A DNA stretch of 64,000 nucleotides from Gammaproteobacteria bacterium 45_16_T64 (GCA_002162955.1 MABD01000017.1:1-64000), one strand, 5' to 3'. Positions 17,981 through 27,088 are shown, counted from the stretch's first letter. Numbers and translations are program-made. Notes: a model not told the origin generated them from the letters alone.

Positions 17981-19138
17981 TTAAGCACGCATGGGCAGCA
18001 ACGACTTTACTGTTCGAGTCGATCGTAACGCGTTAACCACAAATCCATTCAACCATTTTTTAGACCGAATTGACTGGCCAATCTTCACCGGGCTAGGATC
18101 ATCATAACTATTGATATCACCCACTTTTACCAATTGCTTGCCTTTATTTTTTCCGTCTAACACACGAAAGAAAGCAGTAGGCATTTTCTCAATGCCATGC
18201 ATCATATCTTCTTCAAATCGGATTTCTTTACGGTGTACCATACCCGACAATTGAATAATTGCCTCAGGATATTGACTCTTATAGTCCAATAGCACCATAC
18301 CTTGCTTGCTGATACGCTTCGCCAATATCACATTATTATCACGACGCCCAACGTCTTTACGAGTATCCGGTAAGTGAGAAATACCTAAACGGCCAATCAC
18401 GGCAATTCGGCTGTAATCATTATAAAGATCCAGTAGCGCTTCAGAGATATCACCCGAGGTATTGTCAAAATACATATCAACACCGCCAGGGCAGGCTAAT
18501 GTAAGATCGGCGGTAAGAGTGTCGGTATCTTTATTACGATAACTAACAGCATCATCGTAAATACCACCACCACGTAAGCCTTCTGCTTTTTCATCAGTAC
18601 TAACAATTGCCACCACACGACACCCCGCTTTCTTAGCCAGTTGTGCTGCTATCATACCTACGGAGCTTGCCCCCGCAGAAATGACAATAGTTTCGCCTGA
18701 TTTAGGCTGACAAATGTCTCTCATCGCAAAATACGCAGTCATACCGGTAATGCCGGTCACACTGAGGTACCACGTGGGATCAGCCAGACCTACATTAATT
18801 TTGCTAGAATCCTCAGGGTTATTACTTAAGGTATATTCCTGCATATTGAGCTGCCCCATTCTTAGCTCACCTTTACTAACCTTGGGGTTTTTACTTTCAA
18901 TCACTTGCCCAATACCGTAGCAATGCATTACACCACCTACCTCTACAGAGTCAGCGTAATTGCTCTCTTCACGCATTCGACCTACCATTGCGGGGTCAAG
19001 TGATAGGTAAACATTTTTCAGTAGAAACTCACCACTCTTTAGCTCGCTTATATTCTCTTGAGCCATTTCAAATACGTCTTCCGTTGGACGACTTTCTGGG
19101 CGCTTAATGAATTTTACGTAATGATTGGTATAGGACAT
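17981..19138 (-). CDS. NADP-dependent oxidoreductase, CurA/LTB4-dehydrogenase type (zinc-free MDR)
   Basis: 385 residues, a medium-chain reductase of COG2130. It has the family N-terminal SLDPAMVGRM, the cofactor loop SAGASSVGMIAAQLAKKAGC in a Rossmann fold, and GGVDMYFDNTSGD. It reduces C=C bonds of enones with NADPH. It is the last gene of the operon with the hydroxylase, ring-cleavage enzyme and FAH hydrolase, so it probably reduces an unsaturated intermediate or product. The start is moved to ATG 19138 because AAGGAG lies 8 bases before it; a TTG two codons upstream is unlikely. A strong terminator follows. Confidence 0.9.
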   Translation of the reverse strand: MSYTNHYVKFIKRPESRPTEDVFEMAQENISELKSGEFLLKNVYLSLDPAMVGRMREESNYADSVEVGGVMHCYGIGQVIESKNPKVSKGELRMGQLNMQEYTLSNNPEDSSKINVGLADPTWYLSVTGITGMTAYFAMRDICQPKSGETIVISAGASSVGMIAAQLAKKAGCRVVAIVSTDEKAEGLRGGGIYDDAVSYRNKDTDTLTADLTLACPGGVDMYFDNTSGDISEALLDLYNDYSRIAVIGRLGISHLPDTRKDVGRRDNNVILAKRISKQGMVLLDYKSQYPEAIIQLSGMVHRKEIRFEEDMMHGIEKMPTAFFRVLDGKNKGKQLVKVGDINSYDDPSPVKIGQSIRSKKWLNGFVVNALRSTRTVKSLLPMRA

Positions 19139-19163
19139 GATCAACTCCTTTTAGCTAGATTAA

Positions 19164-20312
19164 TTAACCTTGAACAACGGCATTGGATTGTTTTCCTAAA
19201 TCGATCACACCGTCAGAACTGCGAATCGTCGTTTCAATACTGTCTCCCGGTTGCAGGTACTGCGTACTCTCTCCCTGCATTTTTAGGAACAGTTTCCACT
19301 TTATCGCTTCAGGAATCATCGCCGCGAGTTTTTGCTTTGCCGGCGATGGTACGGTGAGTGCACACCCTGCCGGTGTTCCTGTTGCTAGCAAATCACCCGT
19401 ATCAAAGTCATGTACCGATGACAATTCCGTTAAGGTATCTGCTGGTCGATAAACCATATCTCCAGAGGAATCGTTTTGACGCACTTCACCATTCACTTTA
19501 AGGGTCAGCTGCAGCTTGTCCATATAGTGCAGGTCTTGTTTATCCATTAAACATAAAAATGGACCGATAGGACCAAAGGTACGGAAACTCTTACCTTTGT
19601 AAAACTGCATCTGAGGTATTTGCACATCACGGGCGGTAATATCATTCACAATAACAACACCGGCAACGTATTCATGCAAATTTGAGCTGTTAATGGTGAC
19701 TGCACCAGTAATAGGCGCTTTTAATACCACACCGAGCTCAACTTCATAGTCCAATAACTTTGATACAGACGGACGTACAATATCGGTATTGTGAGGTGCC
19801 ATGGAACTACTGGATTTGGTAAAAATCATATTGAAATTTTTATCTTCTGGATTCATACCGGATTCAATCATATGTCGACGGTAGTTCGCCCCCTGACACA
19901 CAAAACGTTGATTCTGAGTAATCGGCGACAGAATCATTACGTCTTTTAATGCTATCGTTGATCCCTCAATCATTTTCAAATCAGCGACTGACACGGCATT
20001 AATAAAATCACCCGTCGTCGCATATTGCCCTGGCACCGGAATAATATTATCGCCCTTCACCACACCCCAGTGAATGTCATTTTCATATTTGTATCGGACT
20101 GTATTAATACTCATAGTTTCTCTACCTTCTTTCGAATGTGTATGTTCTATTTGTGTCGATAATTCATCGTTAACATGACTGGCTTGACTGGTTGATACCG
20201 TCATTGCTAGCGGCAACATGGAAGCTGCGGATAATGCGGCACCCGTTTTAACGACACGCCTTCGATCAGTGTCTACCGTATTATGTTGTTTGATTGCCTC
20301 GGTCTCTTTCAT
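19164..20312 (-). CDS. Fumarylacetoacetate hydrolase-family protein with a Tat-like signal
   Basis: 382 residues. The C-terminal ~300 residues are the FAH fold with metal ligands E190, E192 (LLDYEVELG) and D224 (VNDITARD). These enzymes hydrolyse acylpyruvates or decarboxylate/hydrolyse ring-cleavage products. The first ~45 residues are unusual: R17-R18-R19-V-V-K followed by a hydrophobic AALSAASMLPLAM stretch, as in twin-arginine signals. An internal ATG (Met67, GRETMSINT) with a GAAGGTAGAGA region just upstream would give a normal cytoplasmic FAH enzyme, so dual initiation is possible. It follows the dioxygenase gene by 12 bp and likely acts after it. Confidence 0.88.
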   Translation of the reverse strand: MKETEAIKQHNTVDTDRRRVVKTGAALSAASMLPLAMTVSTSQASHVNDELSTQIEHTHSKEGRETMSINTVRYKYENDIHWGVVKGDNIIPVPGQYATTGDFINAVSVADLKMIEGSTIALKDVMILSPITQNQRFVCQGANYRRHMIESGMNPEDKNFNMIFTKSSSSMAPHNTDIVRPSVSKLLDYEVELGVVLKAPITGAVTINSSNLHEYVAGVVIVNDITARDVQIPQMQFYKGKSFRTFGPIGPFLCLMDKQDLHYMDKLQLTLKVNGEVRQNDSSGDMVYRPADTLTELSSVHDFDTGDLLATGTPAGCALTVPSPAKQKLAAMIPEAIKWKLFLKMQGESTQYLQPGDSIETTIRSSDGVIDLGKQSNAVVQG

Positions 20313-20324
20313 TGTCGTCTCACG

Positions 20325-21398
20325 CTATAACATCGTTCTCGCCATAGTAAGCAGTTTCCCAATGGTTAGATCTGGGCTTCGCATTAGATTTTTTACAAGA
20401 TCCATGATGATTTTTGCGTTAACTTTTGGCTTCACAAAACTACTGGGAACCGGTGCCCCCCATTGTGATAACGATTCTTTGCTGGCGTAGGTTACTCCCG
20501 TTGGAATATCACTGGTAAATAGATCACCATCACAATAGTGCTCGTGTTTGTATCCTCTTGGGTCATCCCAATAATCGAATATCTGACTACCCAACACATG
20601 GCGTCCAATTCCCCATGCATGGGAATAACCTTTTTCACGCAACACCCGTTGACCCATACCGAGTGCATCTTGATCCATCACTTCAAATGCAGAATGGTTG
20701 TACTGACAACTAAACCCCTGTCCCATCGCTAACGTATGATGATCCGCCGGTATATCACCAAGGTCCAAACGGAAAAACGCCACCATCGGTGACCCATCCG
20801 GCAGTACTTGCACATCACTAGGAATCAACCCAAAGTGTTTGGTATACCATTCCGATGTTTGTTGATATTTAGGGGCTTCTATCACCACATGACCCAGTTT
20901 GGTAATTTGTGGTGGTTCGATCGGCGGCCGCTGAGTGCTGTTAATTCGCTCTGGTGATCCCGCGTTGTTCATGGTTAACGCTTCACGCTGTTCTATTTTG
21001 GAATACGGTTGCTGTCCATAGACGGCTTCGACTAAGAATCCACTCGGACAACGCAAACGAACAACGTCTCCGCCACCGGGTGTGGTCAGCGGCTCAATGC
21101 CCGATGAACCAGGAATCCTCGACAACGTTATCAAATCGTCTTTCGACGCCATCTCAAATGCAAACCCGAGAAACTTATCTTTATTAGCGTGCTTCACCAT
21201 ATAACAAAAGGGGAGTTCATTGGCACCACGCATATAAATGGCATTATCTATATGATCACCCGTCACGAGTCCAAAGGACTGTAAGAAACGCTCTGTTTTT
21301 TCTAGATCCGGGCCTTCGAAAATCAAGTACGCAAGGCGCTGAGCTTTGGTTGTCGGATTAGGATGACGTGCAGGTTGTGCTGTCTTTAACGTTGCCAT
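20325..21398 (-). CDS. VOC-family extradiol-type dioxygenase
   Basis: 357 residues with two vicinal-oxygen-chelate modules. The C-terminal module carries the metal triad of extradiol dioxygenases: H170 (LGHVVIEAP), H235 (YNHSAFEV) and E286 (HEHYCDGD). This places it with Fe(II) or Mn(II) catechol 2,3-dioxygenase/dihydroxybiphenyl dioxygenase relatives that cleave aromatic rings in meta fashion. The N-terminal module is degenerate, as usual. It starts 2 bp after the stop of the FAD hydroxylase gene, so the two are translationally linked. AAGG lies before the ATG. The substrate is unknown. Confidence 0.9.
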   Translation of the reverse strand: MATLKTAQPARHPNPTTKAQRLAYLIFEGPDLEKTERFLQSFGLVTGDHIDNAIYMRGANELPFCYMVKHANKDKFLGFAFEMASKDDLITLSRIPGSSGIEPLTTPGGGDVVRLRCPSGFLVEAVYGQQPYSKIEQREALTMNNAGSPERINSTQRPPIEPPQITKLGHVVIEAPKYQQTSEWYTKHFGLIPSDVQVLPDGSPMVAFFRLDLGDIPADHHTLAMGQGFSCQYNHSAFEVMDQDALGMGQRVLREKGYSHAWGIGRHVLGSQIFDYWDDPRGYKHEHYCDGDLFTSDIPTGVTYASKESLSQWGAPVPSSFVKPKVNAKIIMDLVKNLMRSPDLTIGKLLTMARTML

Positions 21399-21400
21399 GC

Positions 21401-23068
21401 TTATGCTACCTTTTCGTATATTTTTCGAAACATTGATTTATTATTACAGCCGTCCATAAGTAGTTGTTGCGTTGTCTCAATCATGCCCGAGATGTCTTTT
21501 ACATCACCACTCGTAACCACTGCTCTATCCGGTCTCACAACCAGTACCTTTCCAAAATGTGCTGCATCAGGAATAAAATCACCCGTTAGATCTTCAAACA
21601 TATAAGACTCTGTATCACCATGCTGGCTACGCTGTGATATTTTTAAAAAATTTCCGCCCATTGATTGCCAGCGTTCAATATCTTGTATCGATAAATGCTC
21701 ATGGGGATCAACACCCAAGCCAACGATGGACAAGTGCTCTCCCAATGCATCATCACTCATAAGGGTCTTACCGATTGAATTCCGTACCAATGCTTGAGGA
21801 AATAGTTCTCCCGGTTTTGCTCCAACCCGATGCATACCAAACCTTTTTTTCGATTTGACAAATAGCCCCGATGAAAAATGATGCTCTGGCTTTAACTTCG
21901 CACCATCAACATAGGCTTTAACAGGAGGAATTAACCGTATTGCTCGCACCGCACCATGGGCAAGTTTTGCTTGTAACTCACTTGCGGGCCGAATAAAGAA
22001 TCCTAAGAATTTCGCCAGTTTGATCATATGAATGGCATGGGGTCGTCGCTCTTCATCATAGCTATCTAAGATACAGGGGGCTGCAATCCCTTTTAGTACC
22101 CATGCCAGCTTCCAACTCAGATTGGCTGCATCGCGTAACCCCGCCACTAAACCTTGCCCAAGAAACGGCGGCGTAATATGAGCGGCATCACCCACAAGAA
22201 ATACCCGCCCTTTGCTAAATTGCTGACAGCTCCTTGCGTGAAACTGATATACCGCTTGTCGTTCTATCTCCATCAACGCGGGATCACCCCATGGCGACAG
22301 CAGCTCTTTAATTCGCTCGGGCTTTTCCATCTCATCAACACAATCATCTGCGGTAAGCATAAACTCCCAACGTTGACGATCTCCGGCTCCCGGTAAATGT
22401 GGGCCAGGTCGATTAGACCCACAATAGAAATCAATATGATCATTCATCTCGGGTAAATTTTTCGCATCCACAATCAACCAATTCTCCGCATAGGATTTAC
22501 CCTCAAATTCTATACCGAGGATTTTCCGTACCGTAGAACTCGCACCGTCCGCGCCCACCACATATTTCGCTTGGATCTGACCTTGACCGCGCTGTTTACT
22601 GCAAATATTCGCCCGAACGCTCTGGCCGTTGTCATTCAAAGACAAGAGCTCTGTCTCATGCAGGACAGAAATATTCTCATACCCTTTCACTTGAGCTCGA
22701 AGGGCCTTTTCCAGCTCGGGCTGGAAGTACATCACCTGTCGGGCGTGGCCATTCACCACACCGGACATATTAAATTGTGCAAATTCACCAAAATGTTGGC
22801 TGATCATGCGAGTTTTGTTCACACAGAAGGTCTCGAATGCCGTGTCGCTGAGCCCTGCCATTTGCACAATACGCAGACCTTCATTATCCATTCCCACTGC
22901 ACGGGGCATGTTGAGGATACCTTTAGCCCGATCAATCACCGTGGTCGCAATGCCATACTTTCCCAATAAGGCCGCCACAGCCGCGCCAATTGGGCCATAG
23001 CCGACAATCAGCACATCGGTTTCAATCAGAAATTCCTGCTTGTTATTGGTATCTACGCCACCGGACAT
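21401..23068 (-). CDS. FAD-dependent aromatic hydroxylase, MhpA-like
   Basis: About 555 residues, class A flavoprotein monooxygenase. FAD fingerprint GxGxxG near the N-terminus (VLIVGYGPIGAAVAALLG, about residues 23-28), the GADGASSTVRK motif, and the second FAD motif GRVFLVGDAAHITPPFLGQGL. It resembles 3-(3-hydroxyphenyl)propionate hydroxylase-type enzymes that ortho-hydroxylate phenols using NAD(P)H and O2. It is the first gene of the operon, divergent from TetR. The start is placed at ATG 23068 instead of the TTG at 23086, because the extra six residues lack support. Substrate specificity is not deducible. Confidence 0.9.
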   Translation of the reverse strand: MSGGVDTNNKQEFLIETDVLIVGYGPIGAAVAALLGKYGIATTVIDRAKGILNMPRAVGMDNEGLRIVQMAGLSDTAFETFCVNKTRMISQHFGEFAQFNMSGVVNGHARQVMYFQPELEKALRAQVKGYENISVLHETELLSLNDNGQSVRANICSKQRGQGQIQAKYVVGADGASSTVRKILGIEFEGKSYAENWLIVDAKNLPEMNDHIDFYCGSNRPGPHLPGAGDRQRWEFMLTADDCVDEMEKPERIKELLSPWGDPALMEIERQAVYQFHARSCQQFSKGRVFLVGDAAHITPPFLGQGLVAGLRDAANLSWKLAWVLKGIAAPCILDSYDEERRPHAIHMIKLAKFLGFFIRPASELQAKLAHGAVRAIRLIPPVKAYVDGAKLKPEHHFSSGLFVKSKKRFGMHRVGAKPGELFPQALVRNSIGKTLMSDDALGEHLSIVGLGVDPHEHLSIQDIERWQSMGGNFLKISQRSQHGDTESYMFEDLTGDFIPDAAHFGKVLVVRPDRAVVTSGDVKDISGMIETTQQLLMDGCNNKSMFRKIYEKVA

Positions 23069-23114
23069 AACATCACACCCACTCAATGATTAAATATCAT
23101 AATTGAGACTACCT

Positions 23115-23140
23115 CATAACTGATGACAATATCAACTATG
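23115..23140. promoter_or_regulatory. Candidate TetR operator between the aromatic operon and its regulator
   Basis: An interrupted dyad: CATA-AC-TGAT, six bases (GACAAT), then ATCA-AC-TATG. The outer and inner 4-bp arms are perfect inverted repeats; the AC/AC step between them is not. It lies between the divergent hydroxylase and TetR genes, where a TetR dimer would control both. Confidence 0.45.
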
Positions 23141-23226
23141 TAATCATGTTCTATTTCTGATATATTTCCCCCATTGAAGCATTCCGCACACCAGCGTTGT
23201 CGTTTTACGATAAGGATTAGGTAACC

Positions 23227-23922
23227 ATGACCGCAGTAACCAGCAAGCCTAACGAACCTAGGGGTGCACGCAGAAAGCGTGAAACTCGCTCTCGCCTTCT
23301 AAAAGCGGCAATGACATTAATGGCCGTACGAGGTAAAGACAGCGTCTCGATCAATGAGCTCACAGACGCAGCAGACGTGGGTTTTGGATCGTTCTACAAC
23401 CATTTCAAATCGAAAGACGATATCTATAATGCACTGATGGCTGAAGTATTTAACGAATTCGGTATCGCCATCGAAGAAGCCAACAAAGTAAACGACGATC
23501 CTGCGGATATTATTTCCTTCGCCGTGCAATGCGTCCTGCTACGATCGAAAGTAAATCCATTGTGGGGACAATTCTTATTGAGAACCGCATTTTCGGTAGA
23601 GACGATTGTCGGCGGCATGGGTCAGTATATGCTGAAGGATTTAGAACGCGGTGTATCTGAAAAACGGTTTGTGGTGAGCGATCCATTGATGAGCTTTGTG
23701 TCGGTGGGTAGTACAGTGATGGGAGCAATATCCATTCAACATAACCTTGCCTCACAATCAGAGATCGTCACCGCCCTTGCGGAGCACGCGGGATATAACG
23801 TCACAAATATTCCTCAACGCACCGCCGCCACAGTACTACAAATTCTCGGCATCAATGAGGAAGAAGCAAACGTAATTGCGTCAAAACCGTTATTGGATGT
23901 GGATTTTGTGGCACTGCCGTAG
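23227..23922 (+). CDS. TetR-family transcriptional regulator
   Basis: 231 residues. The N-terminal TetR helix-turn-helix spans about 20-65, with TRSRLLKAAMTLMAVRGK and the recognition helix in ADVGFGSFYNHFKSKDDIY. The C-terminal domain is the variable ligand-binding part. It is divergent from the four-gene aromatic operon, so it likely represses it and responds to the aromatic substrate or an intermediate (inference). ATG preceded by AAGGATTAGG. Confidence 0.92.
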   Translation: MTAVTSKPNEPRGARRKRETRSRLLKAAMTLMAVRGKDSVSINELTDAADVGFGSFYNHFKSKDDIYNALMAEVFNEFGIAIEEANKVNDDPADIISFAVQCVLLRSKVNPLWGQFLLRTAFSVETIVGGMGQYMLKDLERGVSEKRFVVSDPLMSFVSVGSTVMGAISIQHNLASQSEIVTALAEHAGYNVTNIPQRTAATVLQILGINEEEANVIASKPLLDVDFVALP

Positions 23923-23965
23923 CTTTGAGGGAAAAGTACGGCAGGCCTAGTGGGATAGGATGGTG

Positions 23966-24937
23966 TTACGGTAAAAGTAAACTTTCCACTATTAATGGAT
24001 CACCCGAAAATAGGTAGGGGTCGCGATTTAGCTTTAGAGATGCTGGCGAGAAATTTCTATTCAACGTCGTCTGACCGTCAGTTGCTGTATAGGTAGGTAC
24101 TTTTTCAGTATCGACTGCATCATAGGTCATTACCCCATCCCAGTTATTCTTGCTAAACGTTATGGTGCCACCGCTAAAGTAAGTACCCTCCAAAGAGTGC
24201 TCTATGTTATTAGCCTCATAAATTCTTAAATTTACTTCGCGATCTTCAACACTCGCATTCTGAGTAACAGTATTCTTACGCCTAATCACGCATGCATTAA
24301 AGATCCCATTTGTCCGCTCACAATTTTTATCTGCATTTACACCCGAAGCAGTTAATATCAAAAGCTCCCTACTTTCATTAATTATTGAAGATCCATCATC
24401 TACTTGCTGAACTAGCTGGTTCGAATACTTATACGAATACTCAATATCTACGTTAATCGCGAAAATTTTTCCAGCCAAATATAGAGAAATACCCTCTAGA
24501 TTTTCAATATTTCCAAATTCATCTGTCACCTTTACGCGATAATAAATACTTTCCGTTAACGTTCTATCAGAATAACTCTTACCCTCTTCAGCGTAGTCTC
24601 GCAAGCAACTTGATAGGTCGATGGGTGGCGTCGACAAGACATAAAAGCCATCACCTTCATGCTGAAAAACATGTACAGACTCCTTTGCAAGAACACAATC
24701 TGAATATCGATTAGTAGGATCATTATCGTAAAACACGTTATCGTCTACCATTCCTTCAATAAACTCGTTCTCAGTAAGTGCCAACGACTCCACTGAAAAA
24801 TCTGACAAACCTATTGCTCTAGCAGTCTCATGACTACCATTATCACTCCCCCCACTATTACCTCCGCCGCCTCCGCCACAAGCAGAGAAGCCAACTAACA
24901 ACATTGCGGGGATACATAATTTTACATTGCTAAACAT
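23966..24937 (-). CDS. Lipoprotein of unknown function
   Basis: 323 residues. The lipoprotein signal ends in lipobox FSAC (Cys20) followed by a glycine/serine linker (GGGGGGNSGGSDNGS). The rest is beta-strand rich with two cysteine pairs and no recognised domain. It is convergent with the TetR gene and downstream of the binding-protein gene on the same strand, with a terminator in between. AAGGA precedes the ATG. Confidence 0.7.
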   Translation of the reverse strand: MFSNVKLCIPAMLLVGFSACGGGGGGNSGGSDNGSHETARAIGLSDFSVESLALTENEFIEGMVDDNVFYDNDPTNRYSDCVLAKESVHVFQHEGDGFYVLSTPPIDLSSCLRDYAEEGKSYSDRTLTESIYYRVKVTDEFGNIENLEGISLYLAGKIFAINVDIEYSYKYSNQLVQQVDDGSSIINESRELLILTASGVNADKNCERTNGIFNACVIRRKNTVTQNASVEDREVNLRIYEANNIEHSLEGTYFSGGTITFSKNNWDGVMTYDAVDTEKVPTYTATDGQTTLNRNFSPASLKLNRDPYLFSGDPLIVESLLLP

Positions 24938-24993
24938 CTACCGGCATTCCTTTTTAATGAGTATAAATCCATATTTTGATGCTTCTATGAGCT

Positions 24994-25030
24994 AAAAACA
25001 TCTGCCGGACTCTACCAGCGGGTAGATGTT
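24994..25030 (-). terminator. Terminator after the substrate-binding protein gene
   Basis: On the minus strand AACATCT pairs with AGATGTT, enclosing a loop that can form its own short stem, and the 3' arm runs into TTTTT at about 24998-24994. It lies 20 bp downstream of the binding-protein stop. Confidence 0.55.
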
Positions 25031-25049
25031 GTTTCAATACCCCTTTTGA

Positions 25050-25982
25050 CTACTTTACTTTTTGAAAACCAATCAAATCCAATATATCTATATCTCGAGG
25101 CATAAAACGTTTCCGTGTCTCCTCATCACGTATCGTAGTAGGTGCCTTAGACAAAAATATCCTAATTCTCTCAGCATTATTAACGAGGTGCTGATATTCT
25201 AGATTCGATTCCTCCCACGTTTCGAAAATTTTGGCGTCATCCAACCATAACCGATATTCTTCTTCTGATACTGACAGCCCCATCGCTGTAGATTCAATGA
25301 CCTCTTTATCCGTTAAGCTACGAAAATAACTTTGTAACAACTTCTTACTAAGATCTTTAGAAGAGGTATGAAATGACTCCTTCGCAACAATAAGGTCATA
25401 GATGGCTCTGGGATAATCCCTGCTGGTACTTCCAACATAGGAACTTTCATCTAGCGCCTTTTCTATATTGGGATTCCATCCAACCACTGCGGCATAGCTT
25501 TTGTCTTCTTTGAACAGTAACGGCGCACTGTTCACACTCTTATTTATGATTTGAACATCATTTAAATTCATTCCATGCTTTTCAAGATAATTATGCAGTA
25601 ACCATAAAGAAATCGTATTACTTGCCAATAGAACCTTTTTCCCTCTTAAGTCTTCTGCTTTTTTAATCGTGTTCCTAAGAATCAGTTTATCACCGCCATT
25701 ACTGTAATCAGTGACACCCAAGATAAGAGTTGGCTGTTTTGTAGGTTGCATAGAAATAAAATCATACAACGTCATAAAGGTAACATCGACATTACCTGCT
25801 TTGAACCATTTCAACGCTGTCTCATAATTTTTGAAACTATAATCAAAGTCGTTAAGTAGTCCTTTCTCATTCATTCCCTCCGTTAAGTTCCACACAGGCC
25901 AATCCGATGAAAAAAGCTTGGGTTGTGCATATGTAAGATGTGCAAACATCAGCATTAACGTAAAAATGACTATTCTCTTCAT
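25050..25982 (-). CDS. Periplasmic substrate-binding protein, NMT1/nitrate-taurine type
   Basis: 310 residues with a Sec signal peptide (cleavage after AHLTYA). The mature part is a two-lobed binding protein of the NMT1/SsuA/ThiY class, with typical segments EGMNEKGLLND, DVTFMTLYDFIS, and a lobe-crossing KGKKVLLAS-like LRGKKVLLASNT. Such proteins feed ABC importers of sulfonates, nitrate or pyrimidine precursors, but no permease or ATPase gene is nearby, so it is an orphan or may serve a sensor. AGAGGATG precedes the ATG. Confidence 0.8.
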   Translation of the reverse strand: MKRIVIFTLMLMFAHLTYAQPKLFSSDWPVWNLTEGMNEKGLLNDFDYSFKNYETALKWFKAGNVDVTFMTLYDFISMQPTKQPTLILGVTDYSNGGDKLILRNTIKKAEDLRGKKVLLASNTISLWLLHNYLEKHGMNLNDVQIINKSVNSAPLLFKEDKSYAAVVGWNPNIEKALDESSYVGSTSRDYPRAIYDLIVAKESFHTSSKDLSKKLLQSYFRSLTDKEVIESTAMGLSVSEEEYRLWLDDAKIFETWEESNLEYQHLVNNAERIRIFLSKAPTTIRDEETRKRFMPRDIDILDLIGFQKVK

Positions 25983-26130
25983 TTCATCCTCTTCTTAGCA
26001 CCAAACCTCACAGGAAATATCCTATATAGACTAGTTCACATGTCGCTCAATTCAATAAAAGCGACATTGATTGGACGCTCAACCTGCCTATTACCAGCAT
26101 ATTCCCGATAGACCTGGTTAATTTGACACC

Positions 26131-26160
26131 AACTTCGATCGAAGTTAACATGCGTTAACA
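26131..26160. promoter_or_regulatory. Palindrome plus tandem GTTAACA repeats at the TetR start
   Basis: AACTTCGATCGAAGTT (26131-26146) is a perfect 16-bp palindrome that runs into GTTAACA-TGC-GTTAACA (26144-26160). The second repeat includes the first base of the TetR start codon. The same GTTAACA-N3-GTTAACA pair recurs downstream of the TetR gene. It probably is the autoregulatory operator. Confidence 0.6.
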
Positions 26161-26738
26161 TGAGCAGTACAAAAGACACTATCCTAGCGTGTGCGAGAGA
26201 CCAATACTTGTCTGATGGCTACAAGGGGCTATCTATGCGCAAGATTGCCAGTAAGGCAGGCATCAGTGCCACCGCCATATACCGTCATTTCAGCAATAAA
26301 GAGGAACTGTTCCACCGCTTGGTGAAAAAGGGGTTTGGTATGTACTCCCAGTATTTAATGCCTGCACTGAATGAGCCTACCGCAGAGCTACGCTTCAACA
26401 AAACCTTGGAATATGCGCTGGACTTCATCGTGGAGCAACCCAAATACTTTGAGCTGATCTTCGTAAAATCTGAGACCAAAGACGAGCTGGTTAACTTTGA
26501 CGATTTACGAGCAGATTCCAAAATTTCATTTGATTTTTACACGGCTCGCATCACTGAATGTATAGACGAAGGTTATCTACGAAAAGATAACCCCAGCGAA
26601 ATCTCGGTTCTACTATTGGCAACCTATACAGGTTTTTTTGCGCTTTATACTTCAGGGTTACTGCCTCGGTCCAAAAAAGAGATCGAAGGCCTCTATTGGA
26701 GGACCATTAATCGCGTACTGAATGGTGTCATAGCCTAA
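26160..26738 (+). CDS. TetR/AcrR-family transcriptional regulator
   Basis: 192 residues. Canonical TetR DNA-binding domain with the HTH in SMRKIASKAGISATAIYRHFSNKEELF; the C-terminal portion is helical. There is no Shine-Dalgarno sequence; the start codon is directly abutted by the GTTAACA repeats, which suggests tight autorepression. It is followed by a tautomerase and a membrane-protein gene on the same strand, probably its regulon. Confidence 0.92.
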   Translation: MSSTKDTILACARDQYLSDGYKGLSMRKIASKAGISATAIYRHFSNKEELFHRLVKKGFGMYSQYLMPALNEPTAELRFNKTLEYALDFIVEQPKYFELIFVKSETKDELVNFDDLRADSKISFDFYTARITECIDEGYLRKDNPSEISVLLLATYTGFFALYTSGLLPRSKKEIEGLYWRTINRVLNGVIA

Positions 26739-26763
26739 AACAAACCCATTTTTTTAGCTATCG

Positions 26764-26780
26764 GTTAACACCCGTTAACA
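26764..26780. promoter_or_regulatory. Second GTTAACA-N3-GTTAACA site before the tautomerase gene
   Basis: GTTAACA-CCC-GTTAACA matches the arrangement at 26144-26160, with the same 10-bp pitch and a different spacer. It lies 46 bp before the tautomerase start. Likely a second binding site for the TetR protein encoded just upstream. Confidence 0.6.
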
Positions 26781-26826
26781 TCAAGCAACGGTCACTATCG
26801 GTGACCCACTTAACGAGGAAACCATC

Positions 26827-27057
26827 ATGCCCTTTATTACTTACACAACAGTCGAAGGTGTACTCACAGAAGAACAAAAAGCAGCCTTATCGACCGCGTT
26901 AACCGCAGCCGTCACAGATACATTAGGGGAAAAATTAAAACCTAACATATGGGTGACGCTGAACGAGGCACCAGAAGGTAACTTCTATATCGGAGGACAC
27001 CCGCTAAAAGCGAAAATGCTCAAGAATTTGATCAACACTTCAGATACCAATGCCTAA
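26827..27057 (+). CDS. 4-oxalocrotonate tautomerase-family protein
   Basis: 76 residues. Pro2 follows the initiator Met (MPFITYTTV), giving the catalytic N-terminal proline of the tautomerase superfamily after Met removal. Sequence and length match small 4-OT-like enzymes, which tautomerise enol/keto acids or have promiscuous dehalogenase activity. It is preceded by GAGGAAACC and a GTTAACA site. Function within the TetR module is unknown. Confidence 0.85.
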   Translation: MPFITYTTVEGVLTEEQKAALSTALTAAVTDTLGEKLKPNIWVTLNEAPEGNFYIGGHPLKAKMLKNLINTSDTNA

Positions 27058-27088
27058 ACGTTAGATCCGCTCTCACCGTAAGGAGTTA

